From contig JAUHQD010000010.1 of NCBI GenBank assembly GCA_030418115.1, forward strand, positions 1-64,000: 64,000 nucleotides of DNA, read 5' to 3'. The notes beneath the pieces were generated by a model. It was not told the origin of the DNA. It made no database searches and worked only from the letters and a program-made list of their open reading frames with translations. The first letter of the stretch is position 1; each line of letters begins with the position of its first letter. Positions 41,531 through 51,591 of this stretch are shown here, in pieces. The position numbers and the translations under genes were made by a program. This DNA is from Alteromonadaceae bacterium BrNp21-10 (lineage in GTDB: Bacteria; Pseudomonadota; Gammaproteobacteria; Enterobacterales; Alteromonadaceae).

Positions 41531-42004
41531 TTAACCGCGCATATTCTCAATGAGGCCGTCGGCAGCTTGCTCAACGAGATCTAATACATAATCGAAGCCT
41601 TTAGCACCACCGTAATAAGGATCAGGTACTTCAACTTCTGAAGATTCACAAAAAGACATAAACAATTGAATTTTATGCTGCATGTCCATTGGACAAATAT
41701 CACGTAGATCAGACAGATTTGAATTATCCATGGCAACCACTAAATCAAAAGACTCGAAATCTGAGGGAGCGATTCTACGAGCTTTTAATCCGTCAAAATT
41801 ATATCCGCGAGCCGTGCCTGCGGCCACAGAACGTACATCGGGTTTAGCATTTTTATGAAATCCCTGAGTACCGGCAGAGTCTATTCTGAGATCAAGACCG
41901 TGCTCTAAGGCTTTATGCCTGAATACGGCTTCTGCGGTGGGTGAACGACAAATATTGCCCATGCAGACAAATAATATGGAAGTAATTTTACTTAAGTCAG
42001 TCAT
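41531..42004 (-). CDS. Low-molecular-weight protein-tyrosine phosphatase family protein
   Basis: 157 residues. The active-site P-loop is VCMGNICRSPTAEA (CxxxxxRS) near residue 14, and the general acid Asp lies in VEVPDPYYGG. It removes phosphate from phosphotyrosine. It is not next to a capsule kinase (wzc-like) gene, so the substrate is unknown. It is cytoplasmic and single-gene, divergent from pepE. Confidence 0.93.
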   Translation of the reverse strand: MTDLSKITSILFVCMGNICRSPTAEAVFRHKALEHGLDLRIDSAGTQGFHKNAKPDVRSVAAGTARGYNFDGLKARRIAPSDFESFDLVVAMDNSNLSDLRDICPMDMQHKIQLFMSFCESSEVEVPDPYYGGAKGFDYVLDLVEQAADGLIENMRG

Positions 42005-42116
42005 GTAAAGTTTCTTTCTGGTTAACAGAAGGCATCACAAATCGCTTTTTACAAAATGTCTTCAGTTTCATCATCACCACAAACCCAATCTTATCCCAAT
42101 TAGATCCGCACTCAGT

Positions 42117-42164
42117 TTGTTAACAATGTGTTGTTATAGTATTGTTAACAGATTGTTATATAAT
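42117..42164 (+). promoter_or_regulatory. Iterated TTGTTA boxes and -10 element upstream of pepE
   Basis: TTGTTA begins at 42117, 42131, 42142 and 42153, giving steps of 14, 11 and 11 bp. Two copies lie inside the perfect dyad TGTTAACA. The last box runs into a consensus -10, TATAAT (42159-42164), so a bound regulator could control this promoter. The start of pepE is about 120 bp downstream. This lies in the 280-bp gap between the phosphatase and pepE; nothing else was seen there. Confidence 0.45.
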
Positions 42165-42284
42165 GATTTTATTCAAAATACGGGCGAATTAAATTCGCGT
42201 CGATATACTAACTAGCTTAGTTATAAGATCAAGTTTAATTCATACTCAATTAGCAATTTTGTTGAGTATTAAGGAATATAAGCA

Positions 42285-42992
42285 ATGCATTTATTACTGT
42301 TAAGCAGTTCCAAAGAAGGCCAAGGTGGCTATTTAGAGCATGCTCTGCCCTTCATCCAGTTGCATTTAGGCTCGATTAAAAATATTTTATTTATTCCCTA
42401 TGCTGGTGTCAGCCTAGGATGGGATGAATACACACAGCGTGTGCAGCAGGCCTTAGCTGATTTTAATATTCAGGGAATTCATCAAACTACAGACCCAATC
42501 ACAGCCATTAACCAAGCACAGGCCATTATGGTGGGTGGTGGTAATACTTTTGCATTACTCAACCACCTTTACCAAAAAGATCTTCTAAATGTTATTAAGC
42601 AAAGAGTTAACGCCAATATTCCCTATATTGGTTGGAGTGCCGGTTCCAATATTGCGGGCAGTAGTATTCGCACCACCAACGATATGCCCATTATTCAACC
42701 GCCCTCTTTCGACGCGTTGAAATTGATGCCTTTCCAAATAAACCCTCATTACAGCGATGTTCAAGCCCCAGGGCATCATGGTGAAACCCGAGCACAACGT
42801 ATACAAGAATTTACGTGTCTCAATCCGAACATGCCGGTCATTGCTCTTCGCGAAGGTAGTGCGTTACAACGTAATGGCAATCAACTAACGTTATTAGGTA
42901 ATCGTGACGGGCTAGTATTCTTAGATGACAAACAACAAACCATCAAGCCGGCAAGTAATTTGGATCATTATTTAGTCGAACAATATGATTAA
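42285..42992 (+). CDS. pepE: Peptidase E (alpha-aspartyl dipeptidase)
   Basis: 235 residues of the S51 family; splits dipeptides with N-terminal Asp. The nucleophile Ser is in GWSAGSNIAG, and MVGGGNTFALL and the NPHYSDVQAPGHHGETR region contribute the remaining active site. The fold is glutamine-amidotransferase-like. It converges on bioD, with a GATTAAGCT/AGCTTAATC dyad (42987-43010) between them that lacks a T-run. Confidence 0.94.
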   Translation: MHLLLLSSSKEGQGGYLEHALPFIQLHLGSIKNILFIPYAGVSLGWDEYTQRVQQALADFNIQGIHQTTDPITAINQAQAIMVGGGNTFALLNHLYQKDLLNVIKQRVNANIPYIGWSAGSNIAGSSIRTTNDMPIIQPPSFDALKLMPFQINPHYSDVQAPGHHGETRAQRIQEFTCLNPNMPVIALREGSALQRNGNQLTLLGNRDGLVFLDDKQQTIKPASNLDHYLVEQYD

Positions 42993-43013
42993 GCTCAACT
43001 CAGCTTAATCGAT

Positions 43014-43685
43014 TTAAAGTAAACCGCTCAGATCAAGATAGTCTGCGGCAATAGTTGCGCTAGCGACATGAGGTATTTCACCTAATAACGGCGCAGCCAA
43101 TAGTTGTTGCAATGATTGAATATTTTCTTGTAAAAGCGGCATGTTCGGCTCAAATATGTTAGCCACCCATCCCGCTATTGCTAAGCCATCTCGCCGAATT
43201 GCTTCTGCGGTTAATACAGCATGATTAAGGCAGCCCAAGCGTATTGGTACCACTAAAATTACCGACATGCTGTTAGCGACAGCAAAATCTGATAAAAATT
43301 TACCGTCACCTAAAGGCAAACGCCAACCGCCAGCACCTTCGGTAATGATCATATCCACATCCATGGCTTGCAGTGTTTCAAAGGCACTGTCGACCAAAGA
43401 TAAGTCTATTGTTTGCCTCAACTCTAAAGCCGCCAAATGTGGCGCAACGGGTTTAGCATAGGCGATAGGGTTTACTGTGGAATAAGCTAACGGAAAACTT
43501 GAACATTGTTGCAATGCCCATGCATCCGCGTTTCTAAGTCCTTCTGAAGTTTGCTCACAACCAGCTGCAATGGGTTTAAATCCAACGACAGTCTTGCCCA
43601 ACTCTTGCAACACAATCATTAACGCCTGAGCAATAAAGGTTTTACCGGCATCGGTATCGGTAGCAGTAATAAACAATGAATGCAT
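43014..43685 (-). CDS. bioD: Dethiobiotin synthetase
   Basis: About 223 residues; ATP-dependent closure of the ureido ring of dethiobiotin. The P-loop is TATDTDAGKTFIAQAL, with TEGAGGWRLPL and VVPIRLGCLNHAVLT in the active site. I start at ATG 43685, which puts the P-loop close to the N-terminus as in the family. An in-frame ATG at 43706 and a TTG at 43712 are alternatives. It is last in the bioBFCD operon. Confidence 0.95.
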   Translation of the reverse strand: MHSLFITATDTDAGKTFIAQALMIVLQELGKTVVGFKPIAAGCEQTSEGLRNADAWALQQCSSFPLAYSTVNPIAYAKPVAPHLAALELRQTIDLSLVDSAFETLQAMDVDMIITEGAGGWRLPLGDGKFLSDFAVANSMSVILVVPIRLGCLNHAVLTAEAIRRDGLAIAGWVANIFEPNMPLLQENIQSLQQLLAAPLLGEIPHVASATIAADYLDLSGLL

Positions 43686-43719
43686 ATCGGTTCTCGAGGT
43701 GGCCATTTTCAAAATCGGA

Positions 43720-44511
43720 CTATTGATTGGGTTTTGACACTAATGTCAAAAAACTGATCTGATAGGTCAAAGGCAGCAATCCTTGTGCATTACGTAAAGT
43801 CTCATAACGCTGTTCTAGTATTCGCAGTGATGCCCTAGATAACGGCTGATGATTGGCATTACCCACCACCACGTTGGCACCAATGGCTTTGATGGACCCC
43901 AATAATGATCGAACATTGTTATGTTGGCTAACGTACTGGCATTGCTTCGCTTCAACGTTAAACCCTGCATCAAGGGCCATTTGCTGTAATTCATTATGTT
44001 CTAAAAACGGGTTGATGTGTGCTCTGCTCTCTGACTGGTGCCAGCAACTATGCCATTCGTGGTAAGACCCTTTAGTCATAATCGCTATAACAGCCCTACC
44101 TTGAGGTTTCAACACTCGGCGTAATTCCGCAAATACCCTTGGCATCGAAGCACACCATTGCAATGCCATTGATGAAAAGACTCCATCAATGCTGTTATCG
44201 GTTAACGGCAAGGATTCAGCATCACCGCCTATCCAATGAATATTGCCGTTTTGCTGCTGGGCAAATTGCAGCATACCTAAGGCTAAATCGACAGCCAAAA
44301 CTTGCTTAGAAAATACCGTCAATTGTTGCGTGACCGTACCAGTCCCAGCACCAATATCTAAGGTAATATTTCCTTGATACTCATTACCAAAAAGCGCTAG
44401 GGCTTCTTGGGCAATTTGCCATTGTAGACTGGCATTTTCATCATAATTGGTCGCCGCTTTACTAAACTGGTCTGCAATACGCTGCTTAATGGCTTGAGGT
44501 TGGCTATTCAT
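43720..44511 (-). CDS. bioC: Malonyl-ACP O-methyltransferase
   Basis: 263-residue SAM methyltransferase that methylates malonyl-ACP to enter the fatty-acid cycle for pimelate synthesis. The SAM motif I is LDIGAGTGTVTQQL, and motif II/III are in LPLTDNSIDGVFSSMALQWC. It overlaps the 3' end of bioF by 8 nt. The partner esterase bioH is not in this operon, so demethylation must be done by an enzyme encoded elsewhere. Confidence 0.95.
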   Translation of the reverse strand: MNSQPQAIKQRIADQFSKAATNYDENASLQWQIAQEALALFGNEYQGNITLDIGAGTGTVTQQLTVFSKQVLAVDLALGMLQFAQQQNGNIHWIGGDAESLPLTDNSIDGVFSSMALQWCASMPRVFAELRRVLKPQGRAVIAIMTKGSYHEWHSCWHQSESRAHINPFLEHNELQQMALDAGFNVEAKQCQYVSQHNNVRSLLGSIKAIGANVVVGNANHQPLSRASLRILEQRYETLRNAQGLLPLTYQISFLTLVSKPNQ

Positions 44512-45661
44512 TTAACGTTAACGCCATATTTATTACAAGTTGTTGTATTTGTACAGGATTATGTATGGCACTTATAGTCACGCGTAACCTATCTGTACCT
44601 TTCGGCACTGTAGGTTGACGTATGGCCGTGACCCAAAAGCCCTTGTCTTTGAGTTTATTGCTTAACATAAGGGCTTTTTTAGGATCGCCAATCATAATCG
44701 GTTGTATTGCACTTTCGGATATACCAAGCGGAAGCTCATGCTGTAACGATAAATCCCTAAACAACTGAATATTATTCCGTAACTGCTGACGCAATTGTGG
44801 TTGCTGCTCAATCAACTGTAAACTGGCTAAGGTCGCCACAGCTTGAGCCGGCGGCATCATGGTTGAATAAATATAATCACGGGCAAAATTCTGTAGGTAA
44901 TCTGCTATATCGTTACTAGTAGCAACAAAAGCTCCTGCCGTTCCCACTGCCTTGCCAAAAGTGGCCATTAGCAAGGGTACATCGTTTGGGCCTAAATTCG
45001 CTGACTCCATAGAGCCTAAACCACTATCACCTAGCACACCAAAACCATGAGCATCATCCACCATCAACATAGATTGTCGTTGTTGGCACAACGCTGCTAA
45101 CGTAACCACAGGAGCTGCGTCACCGTCCATGCTGTAAATACCTTCAACGGCCACAAGATTGTTTGTATTGGCGGTGTTAAGTAAATCAGCGAGATGATTG
45201 ATATCGTTGTGGCGAAATCGTTGCAAGTTACCTTTGCTGGCTAACGCACCATCTATAATAGAAGCGTGAATGAGTTTATCTGCAATGATGTTGCCACCTT
45301 GCAACATTAAACTTTGACAAATTGCCGAATTAGCTGCAAAACCCGAGTTAAAAAGCATCACTCGTTGTCGTTGTAAACGCTCCGCCAGATAAGTTTCCAA
45401 CTCACAATGGGCCTTTGAATAACCTGTCACTAAAGGTGATGCGCCGCTACCACAACCGTATAGATCAATCCCCTGTTGCCACGCTTGTTTCACACTTGAT
45501 GATTGCGACAATCCCAAATAGTCATTACTGGCAAAATTAATGTACTGCTTACCACCAATACGAATATTAGCGCCGTCTACGGCATCAATTTTAGTAGGTT
45601 GTCTGAATAACCCCTCCGCTCGCCTTTTGGCTAGAGCGGAAGGGATAAAATCAAATGACAT
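44504..45661 (-). CDS. bioF: 8-Amino-7-oxononanoate synthase
   Basis: 385-residue PLP enzyme joining pimeloyl-ACP/CoA and alanine. Diagnostic stretches are YINFASNDYLGLSQS, GSGASPLVTGYSKAH and MVDDAHGFGVLG, with the PLP lysine in ATFGKAVGTAGAF. It sits 6 nt after bioB and overlaps bioC, consistent with one operon. Confidence 0.96.
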   Translation of the reverse strand: MSFDFIPSALAKRRAEGLFRQPTKIDAVDGANIRIGGKQYINFASNDYLGLSQSSSVKQAWQQGIDLYGCGSGASPLVTGYSKAHCELETYLAERLQRQRVMLFNSGFAANSAICQSLMLQGGNIIADKLIHASIIDGALASKGNLQRFRHNDINHLADLLNTANTNNLVAVEGIYSMDGDAAPVVTLAALCQQRQSMLMVDDAHGFGVLGDSGLGSMESANLGPNDVPLLMATFGKAVGTAGAFVATSNDIADYLQNFARDYIYSTMMPPAQAVATLASLQLIEQQPQLRQQLRNNIQLFRDLSLQHELPLGISESAIQPIMIGDPKKALMLSNKLKDKGFWVTAIRQPTVPKGTDRLRVTISAIHNPVQIQQLVINMALTLNE

Positions 45662-45667
45662 AGGGGT

Positions 45668-46717
45668 TTAGGCTGTAGCGTCGTAGAAAAGGGTTGGCTG
45701 GGTTTGTTCAACTATGGCATCGGCAATGGCGGTTTGATGAACTTCATCAGAAAAACCGGCCCGCGCCTCGGGGCGAATACCTAATTTTTTGAATAATAGT
45801 TGGTCAGAATCAGCTTCGGGATTAGCAGTAGTCAGTAATTTGCAACCGTAGAATATTGAATTAGCACCCGCCATAAAGCATAGCGCTTGCATTTGCTCAT
45901 TCATTTCTTCACGTCCTGCAGAAAGACGGACATGGGATTTTGGCATCAAAATACGTGCAACAGCAATGGTACGAATAAACTCAAATGGGTCGAGATCTAC
46001 TTCGTCTTGTAGCGGTGTGCCTTCTACTTTAACTAACATATTGATCGGCACACTTTCCGGCTGTACTTCTAAATTTGCCAATTGTACTAACAATCCGGAG
46101 CGATCATTGGCACTTTCGCCCAAACCAACAATACCACCAGAGCAAATTTTCATGCCAGAATCACGCACATTTTGTAAGGTATTTAAGCGATCAGCATAAG
46201 TACGAGTCGTAATAATTTCACCGTAGAACTCCGGAGAGGTATCCAAATTATGATTGTAATAGTCTAACCCCGCTTCTTTGAGCATTGCCGCCTGTTCGCG
46301 ACTTAACATGCCTAACGTCATACACGATTCTAAGCCGAGATCTCTTACACCTTTAACCATCTCAATAACATAAGGCATATCGCGATCTTTAGGATTACGC
46401 CAAGCGGCACCCATGCAAAAACGGGTTGATCCTAACTCTTTGGCTTTTTTGGCTTCGCTAAGTACTTTTTCAACTTCTAATAAACGCTCTTTTTCAAGAC
46501 CCGTATGGTAATGCGCGCTTTGCGGGCAATACTTACAGTCTTCCGGGCAGGCACCGGTTTTAATAGATAATAAGGTACTAACCTGTACTTCATTAGCATT
46601 AAAGTGCTGGCGATGTATCGTTTGCGCTTGAAACAGCAAATCGTTAAAAGGTAATGTGAACAGAGCATTAACTTCTTTAACAGTCCAGTCATTACGAACA
46701 GTGCCTAGGGTAGACAT
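45668..46717 (-). CDS. bioB: Biotin synthase
   Basis: 349-residue radical-SAM enzyme that inserts sulfur into dethiobiotin. The [4Fe-4S] ligands are in [16 protein letters not shown], and the [2Fe-2S] cluster residues follow ([29 protein letters not shown]). It depends on flavodoxin for electrons; fldA is in the same window. First gene of bioBFCD, transcribed from the shared bioA/bioB operator. Confidence 0.97.
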   Translation of the reverse strand: MSTLGTVRNDWTVKEVNALFTLPFNDLLFQAQTIHRQHFNANEVQVSTLLSIKTGACPEDCKYCPQSAHYHTGLEKERLLEVEKVLSEAKKAKELGSTRFCMGAAWRNPKDRDMPYVIEMVKGVRDLGLESCMTLGMLSREQAAMLKEAGLDYYNHNLDTSPEFYGEIITTRTYADRLNTLQNVRDSGMKICSGGIVGLGESANDRSGLLVQLANLEVQPESVPINMLVKVEGTPLQDEVDLDPFEFIRTIAVARILMPKSHVRLSAGREEMNEQMQALCFMAGANSIFYGCKLLTTANPEADSDQLLFKKLGIRPEARAGFSDEVHQTAIADAIVEQTQPTLFYDATA

Positions 46718-46770
46718 AGGGATCCTTTACAATTGTTGAGGGCTGGCATAGTCTATTGCTCGCAACAAAC

Positions 46771-46803
46771 TTGTCAACTTTATAATACCAGCAAGGTTTA
46801 CTT
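46771..46803. promoter_or_regulatory. BirA operator between bioB and bioA
   Basis: TTGTCAACT (46771-46779), a 15-bp spacer and GGTTTACTT (46795-46803) match the BirA consensus TTGTAAACC-N15/16-GGTTTACAA at 7 of 9 positions in each arm. TATAAT (46781-46786) lies inside the operator, fitting a repressor that blocks both divergent promoters when loaded with biotinyl-AMP. Confidence 0.8.
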
Positions 46804-46868
46804 TTGGTTTATTTTCAACCAAGTTCATTTCATTATTGAATACTTCAACTTAATTATTAGATAGGCTC

Positions 46869-48137
46869 ATGGATTTAGATTTCGATAAACAACATATATG
46901 GCACCCCTACACTTCCACTATAAATCCCAGTCCTGTCTACGGTGTCACCTCTGCTACAGGTGTTAAATTAACATTAGAAAATGGCTCAGAAGTGATTGAT
47001 GGTATGTCATCATGGTGGTCCGCAATCCATGGTTATAACCATCCACGCCTTAACCAAGCTGCTTATGAACAAATTGGAAAAATGTCTCATGTTATGTTTG
47101 GCGGTCTCACCCATGAACCAGCCATTGAGTTGTGCAAAAAACTAGTCCAGATGACACCTAATGGTTTAGATAATGTGTTTTTATCAGATTCCGGTTCGGT
47201 GGCTGTGGAAGTGGCCATGAAAATGGCCATCCAATATTGGGCTTGTCAGGGTAATCCTAACAAATCGAAATTTGTCACCGTCCGCAACGGTTATCACGGG
47301 GATACCTTTGCGGCAATGTCGGTTTGTGATCCTATTACCGGTATGCACAGTCTTTTCAGTAACTCGATCACCCAGCAATATTTTGCACCAGCGCCACAAA
47401 CCCGTTTTGATCAACCATGGAACGAAGACGACTTTCTACCCATGCAAGAATTGGTTGAACAGCATCATCATCAGTTAGCAGCGCTGATCATAGAGCCTGT
47501 TGTACAAGGTGCTGGCGGTATGCGCTTTTATCACCCGACTTATTTACAACGTTGTCGCCAATTATGTGATCGCTATGATTTATTACTTATTTGTGACGAA
47601 ATAGCTACGGGCTTTGGACGTACAGGTAAATTATTTGCCTGTGAACACGCATCCATTTCACCTGATATTCTATGTTTAGGTAAAGCGCTCACTGGCGGTT
47701 ACCTAACCTTAGCAGCGACCTTGTGTTCAGAAGATATAGCCGCAGGAATATGTAATGATGAGCCTGGGGTATTTATGCATGGCCCCACTTTTATGGCCAA
47801 CCCGCTTGCATGTGCTATTGCTAATGCCAGCTTGGATTTACTCATTGAAAATAATTGGCAGCAACAAGTAAGCAATATCGAAAGCCAACTACAACAACAA
47901 TTAGCCCCCTGTACTGAATTACCAGCGGTAGCTGAAGTGCGTGTATTAGGTGCTATTGGTGTGATTGAAATGCGCCAGGCTGTTGATCTTGTGAGTATTC
48001 AGCGACAGTTTATTCAACAAGGTGTGTGGTTAAGACCCTTCGGTAAATTGGTCTACACCATGCCGCAATATATCATTTGTGAAGATGAACTGACCCAGTT
48101 AACCTCGGCGATTGTGCAGGTATTACAAAAACACTAG
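46869..48137 (+). CDS. bioA: Adenosylmethionine-8-amino-7-oxononanoate aminotransferase
   Basis: 422-residue PLP aminotransferase making 7,8-diaminopelargonate with SAM as amino donor. The signature HIWHPYTS starts the protein. [35 protein letters not shown] and the PLP lysine in [14 protein letters not shown] are present. It is divergent from bioB across the BirA operator. Confidence 0.97.
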   Translation: MDLDFDKQHIWHPYTSTINPSPVYGVTSATGVKLTLENGSEVIDGMSSWWSAIHGYNHPRLNQAAYEQIGKMSHVMFGGLTHEPAIELCKKLVQMTPNGLDNVFLSDSGSVAVEVAMKMAIQYWACQGNPNKSKFVTVRNGYHGDTFAAMSVCDPITGMHSLFSNSITQQYFAPAPQTRFDQPWNEDDFLPMQELVEQHHHQLAALIIEPVVQGAGGMRFYHPTYLQRCRQLCDRYDLLLICDEIATGFGRTGKLFACEHASISPDILCLGKALTGGYLTLAATLCSEDIAAGICNDEPGVFMHGPTFMANPLACAIANASLDLLIENNWQQQVSNIESQLQQQLAPCTELPAVAEVRVLGAIGVIEMRQAVDLVSIQRQFIQQGVWLRPFGKLVYTMPQYIICEDELTQLTSAIVQVLQKH

Positions 48138-48148
48138 GCCGTGTTGCT

Positions 48149-48544
48149 CTAGGCTATTTGTAGCCATTCAAAACGCATTAACATCACCAGCAAGGAAGCA
48201 CCCGCCGTAGCTATGAGAATGAACATATTCATCCACATGCTATCGGTTTTACGCCTAGCTCTGCGGCTACGAATGATCAACATGGCTAATGTGAGCCCAA
48301 CACAACTCACTAGCAACATAAATAGCAGGCTCAATAAAGAATGATCCCAATCGGTACGGATCTCAATATTTAAATAGCGACTAACGCCGGTTTCCATTTC
48401 TGGCCGTGCTAAGTGAAATACCGCCATCGCGGCAATGAAAATCGACCATGATGCAACATTCAACGCCACCATTAACCGATAAAAAATATCATGGCCAAAA
48501 CGACGTTCACTAATTTTATGGTAAATATTGCTTTTTTCGGTCAT
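48149..48544 (-). CDS. Uncharacterised three-helix membrane protein
   Basis: About 131 residues from MTEKSNIYHKISERRFGHD. Three hydrophobic segments are visible (near 25-45, 68-92 and 105-123), with a short Arg-rich loop RSRRARRK between the last two. A longer frame starts at 48565, but the inner ATG fits the cytosolic N-terminus better. I do not recognise the family. It lies between bioA (convergent, 11 nt apart) and asnS (divergent). Confidence 0.6.
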   Translation of the reverse strand: MTEKSNIYHKISERRFGHDIFYRLMVALNVASWSIFIAAMAVFHLARPEMETGVSRYLNIEIRTDWDHSLLSLLFMLLVSCVGLTLAMLIIRSRRARRKTDSMWMNMFILIATAGASLLVMLMRFEWLQIA

Positions 48545-48713
48545 TTTTAACTTGAGTCTGTGCACCAGCCAAGTAACATTGGCCGCTTAAAATATCGAAG
48601 CCTATCTTGGCATTGAAAAGTTCACTTTTCACCCCATATTTGCAGGAATCGACCCGAATACTTAGAAAACATGAAAATTCAGTTAATTAAACTTACTGGA
48701 TATGGAGATATAA

Positions 48714-50111
48714 ATGGCGCACACCCCCGTAACTGATGTATTTGCTGGTAAAGTTGAAGCCGGCGCTGAAGTTGTCATCAAAGGCTGGATTAGAACACGC
48801 CGCGATTCTAAAGCAGGTTTGTCTTTTTTAGCCGTTCATGACGGCAGTTGTTTTGATCCTATTCAAGTTATTGCGCTGAGTAATTTAGACAATTATGAAG
48901 ACATCAAACGCCTAACCGCAGGTTGCTCTGTTGCCGTTACCGGCACCGTTAAGGCATCCGAAGGCCAAGGCCAGGCGTGGGAAATAGATGCCACCACCGT
49001 GGATATCGTCGGTTGGGTTGAAAACCCAGACACCTATCCAATGTCGGCCAAACGTCACTCTATTGAATATTTACGTGAGCATGCTCACCTACGCTCACGT
49101 ACTAATATGATTGGTGCGGTCACGCGTATAAGAAACTGTTTATCCCAAGCTATTCATCGTTTTTTCCATGAACAAGGCTATTTTTGGATAAGTACCCCCA
49201 TTATTACCGGCAGCGATTGTGAAGGCGCTGGCGAAATGTTTCGAGTGTCCACATTAGACATGCTCAATCTGCCATTAACCGATAAAGGTGACGTGGATTA
49301 TTCACAGGACTTCTTTGGGAAAGAAACCTTTTTGACCGTTTCTGGCCAACTAAACCTCGAAACCTTATGTAGCTCCATGTCCAAGGTATATACCTTTGGC
49401 CCAACATTCCGAGCTGAAAACTCCAATACTAGCCGTCATTTGGCAGAATTTTGGATGATTGAGCCAGAAGTTGCTTTTGCCGATTTAAAAGACGTGGCGC
49501 AACTAGCCGAAGATATGCTCAAGTTTGTGTTTAAAGCAGTATTGGCCGAACGCCCCGACGATATGGCTTTCTTCGCTCAACGTGTCAATAAAGACGTTAT
49601 CACCCGCTTAGAAGATGTGGTCTCTAAAGAGTTTGTGCGCATGGATTACACCGATGCCATCGATATCCTATTAAAATGTGGTAAGAAGTTTGAGTTCCCT
49701 GTTGCATGGGGTATTGATTTATCTTCCGAACATGAGCGTTATTTAGCAGAAGAACATGTTGGCGCGCCAATCATCATGCAAAACTACCCTAAAGACATTA
49801 AGGCCTTCTACATGCGTCAGAATGACGATGGTAAAACAGTAGCGGCAATGGATGTTTTAGCACCAGGGATTGGCGAAATTATCGGTGGTGCGCAACGTGA
49901 AGAGCGTTTAGATATTCTAGAACAACGCATATCAGATATGAATTTAGATATGCAAGATTACAGCTGGTATTTAGATTTACGCCGCTACGGCACCGTACCT
50001 CATGCAGGTTTTGGCCTTGGATTTGAGCGTTTAGTAGCTTATGTTACTGGCATGCAAAACGTCCGTGATGTCATTGCTTTCCCACGTACACCTGGCAGCG
50101 CCACCTACTAA
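48714..50111 (+). CDS. asnS: Asparaginyl-tRNA synthetase
   Basis: 465-residue class IIb synthetase. An N-terminal OB-fold anticodon-binding domain ([20 protein letters not shown]) precedes a catalytic domain with motif 2 [19 protein letters not shown] and motif 3 [15 protein letters not shown]. The FWMIEPE signature separates it from aspartyl enzymes. It is cytoplasmic and followed by a strong terminator. Confidence 0.98.
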   Translation: MAHTPVTDVFAGKVEAGAEVVIKGWIRTRRDSKAGLSFLAVHDGSCFDPIQVIALSNLDNYEDIKRLTAGCSVAVTGTVKASEGQGQAWEIDATTVDIVGWVENPDTYPMSAKRHSIEYLREHAHLRSRTNMIGAVTRIRNCLSQAIHRFFHEQGYFWISTPIITGSDCEGAGEMFRVSTLDMLNLPLTDKGDVDYSQDFFGKETFLTVSGQLNLETLCSSMSKVYTFGPTFRAENSNTSRHLAEFWMIEPEVAFADLKDVAQLAEDMLKFVFKAVLAERPDDMAFFAQRVNKDVITRLEDVVSKEFVRMDYTDAIDILLKCGKKFEFPVAWGIDLSSEHERYLAEEHVGAPIIMQNYPKDIKAFYMRQNDDGKTVAAMDVLAPGIGEIIGGAQREERLDILEQRISDMNLDMQDYSWYLDLRRYGTVPHAGFGLGFERLVAYVTGMQNVRDVIAFPRTPGSATY

Positions 50112-50150
50112 GCATCTTCGCCACAACTTGATGATTTGTAAAAAGCACAC

Positions 50151-50179
50151 AAAAAACCAGTCATTAGACTGGTTTTTTT
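50151..50179 (+). terminator. Terminator of asnS
   Basis: AAAAAACCAGTC (50151-50162), loop ATTA and GACTGGTTTTTTT (50167-50179). The stem is perfect, with an A-run and a T-run on opposite sides. It may serve the convergent nitroreductase gene ending at 50228 as well. Confidence 0.9.
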
Positions 50180-50227
50180 ATATCTCAAATTGGCTTGACC
50201 ACTGATCAGTACATTAACTAACAGCAA

Positions 50228-50779
50228 CTAATCCCAATTTTCAAAGAATTGTTTAGGATCAAGAAGGGGCTTATCCGGTAACGCAGTCATCGGTGTACCT
50301 AAGTATAAGTAGCCGACAATTTCGTCTTGCTCATCCAACTGCATCGCCTGCTTAACATCCTCAAATTCGGTGTAATGACCCGTGCGCCAAATTCCAGCAA
50401 AGCCTTGTGCTACGGCAGCCATTTGCATGGCATGCACAGCACAACACGCAGAAGCAACTTGCTCAGCTTTAGGTATTTTGGGATGGTCTAAAAATTTACA
50501 AATAGCAACAATCACCATAGGTGCCCGCAATGGTAATTCGGCAGCTCGGGCAATATCTTTTTCTGATAGATCATTGGCGATAGCCGCCCGCTCAAAAATA
50601 TCACCCAATTCTTTAAGACCAAGACCTTGGCAAACAATAAAACGCCATGGCTTTAAACTGCCATGGTCAGGAGCACGCAGTGCCGCCTGCATTATATTGG
50701 CTAATTCCTCATCCGCTGGCGCGGGAGATTTTAAACGCGGGTGTGAACGACGATTCAGTAGTAAATCAAGTGCTTGCAT
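50228..50779 (-). CDS. YdjA-type nitroreductase family protein
   Basis: 183 residues of the FMN nitroreductase fold, starting ALDLLLNRRSHPRLKSPAP. AALRAPDHGSLKPWRFIV binds FMN phosphate, and GFAGIWRTGHYTE lies at the dimer interface. It is one of the short family members without the extra domain, most like E. coli YdjA. The physiological substrate is unknown. It is a single gene, convergent with asnS. Confidence 0.9.
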   Translation of the reverse strand: MQALDLLLNRRSHPRLKSPAPADEELANIMQAALRAPDHGSLKPWRFIVCQGLGLKELGDIFERAAIANDLSEKDIARAAELPLRAPMVIVAICKFLDHPKIPKAEQVASACCAVHAMQMAAVAQGFAGIWRTGHYTEFEDVKQAMQLDEQDEIVGYLYLGTPMTALPDKPLLDPKQFFENWD

Positions 50780-50908
50780 AACGCCTCAAAAATAAGCCTG
50801 ACACTGCAACATCAAATAACGAATGCAATGTTAGTTCAACGGTTAGATTACTCTGCTACGTTAGTGAATTGAGAATTACATTTCAATAGCACAACAATAT
50901 TATTTTAC

Positions 50909-51538
50909 TTAATTAGAGGATGGTAAAAATCGCTGAGCTAAGTGGAAATCAACAGAGGTATAACGCCCACCGCCAATAAAAAATAAGGTAAGTAACATCA
51001 CAAAATAAGTTGCCGCAAACTCAATACCATTATTCAGCACTACAATGTTACCACTGGCGGTCAGCCAATCGTAATGTCCATAGGTTTGCAATAACGCCTT
51101 GGCAGCAGCGAGTTTTTCTGGTGCCGCCATCACCTGTTCATTGTTTAATATAGTACCATCAGCTAGCCAGCTTGAAGCATCCGCGATAGCTAACCAGCCG
51201 TTTTGCCAATGCACACTAAAAATGGCCACGAGCATAGTCGCCATTAGCGGTATAGAAATCCAACGCGTTGCCAACCCTATAAGTAACAACCCTGCTCCGA
51301 ATAATTCAGTAAAGGTGGCTAATCCGGCCATTAACTCTGGTAACGGTAATCCTAACCCCCATTCATCATTGCCGAACCAAGCAACGGTATCGTCAAAATG
51401 ACTAAATTTATTCCATCCGGCTTGCATTAGCACAGGGACTAAATAGAGTCTTAATAACAGAGGAGCAATACCATCAATAATTCTTACCCGATCCAAACAT
51501 TGTTGTAACGGTAAATAATAACCTATCAGCTTTTCCAT
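50909..51538 (-). CDS. DoxX family membrane protein
   Basis: 209 residues with four to five transmembrane helices. Family features are APLLLRLYLVPVLMQAGWNKFSHF in helix 1 and LATFTELFGAGLLLIGLATRW in helix 2. A periplasmic insertion of about 50 residues (GWLAIADASSWLADGTILNN...) precedes the last helix. DoxX-like proteins are linked to membrane redox processes, but their biochemical role is poorly defined. No operon partner was seen; the small gene at 51592 is divergent. Confidence 0.85.
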   Translation of the reverse strand: MEKLIGYYLPLQQCLDRVRIIDGIAPLLLRLYLVPVLMQAGWNKFSHFDDTVAWFGNDEWGLGLPLPELMAGLATFTELFGAGLLLIGLATRWISIPLMATMLVAIFSVHWQNGWLAIADASSWLADGTILNNEQVMAAPEKLAAAKALLQTYGHYDWLTASGNIVVLNNGIEFAATYFVMLLTLFFIGGGRYTSVDFHLAQRFLPSSN

Positions 51539-51591
51539 TAATTTATACCTAGCATAAAATGAATTTTCACGTACGCTTTAAAGGATAGTGT

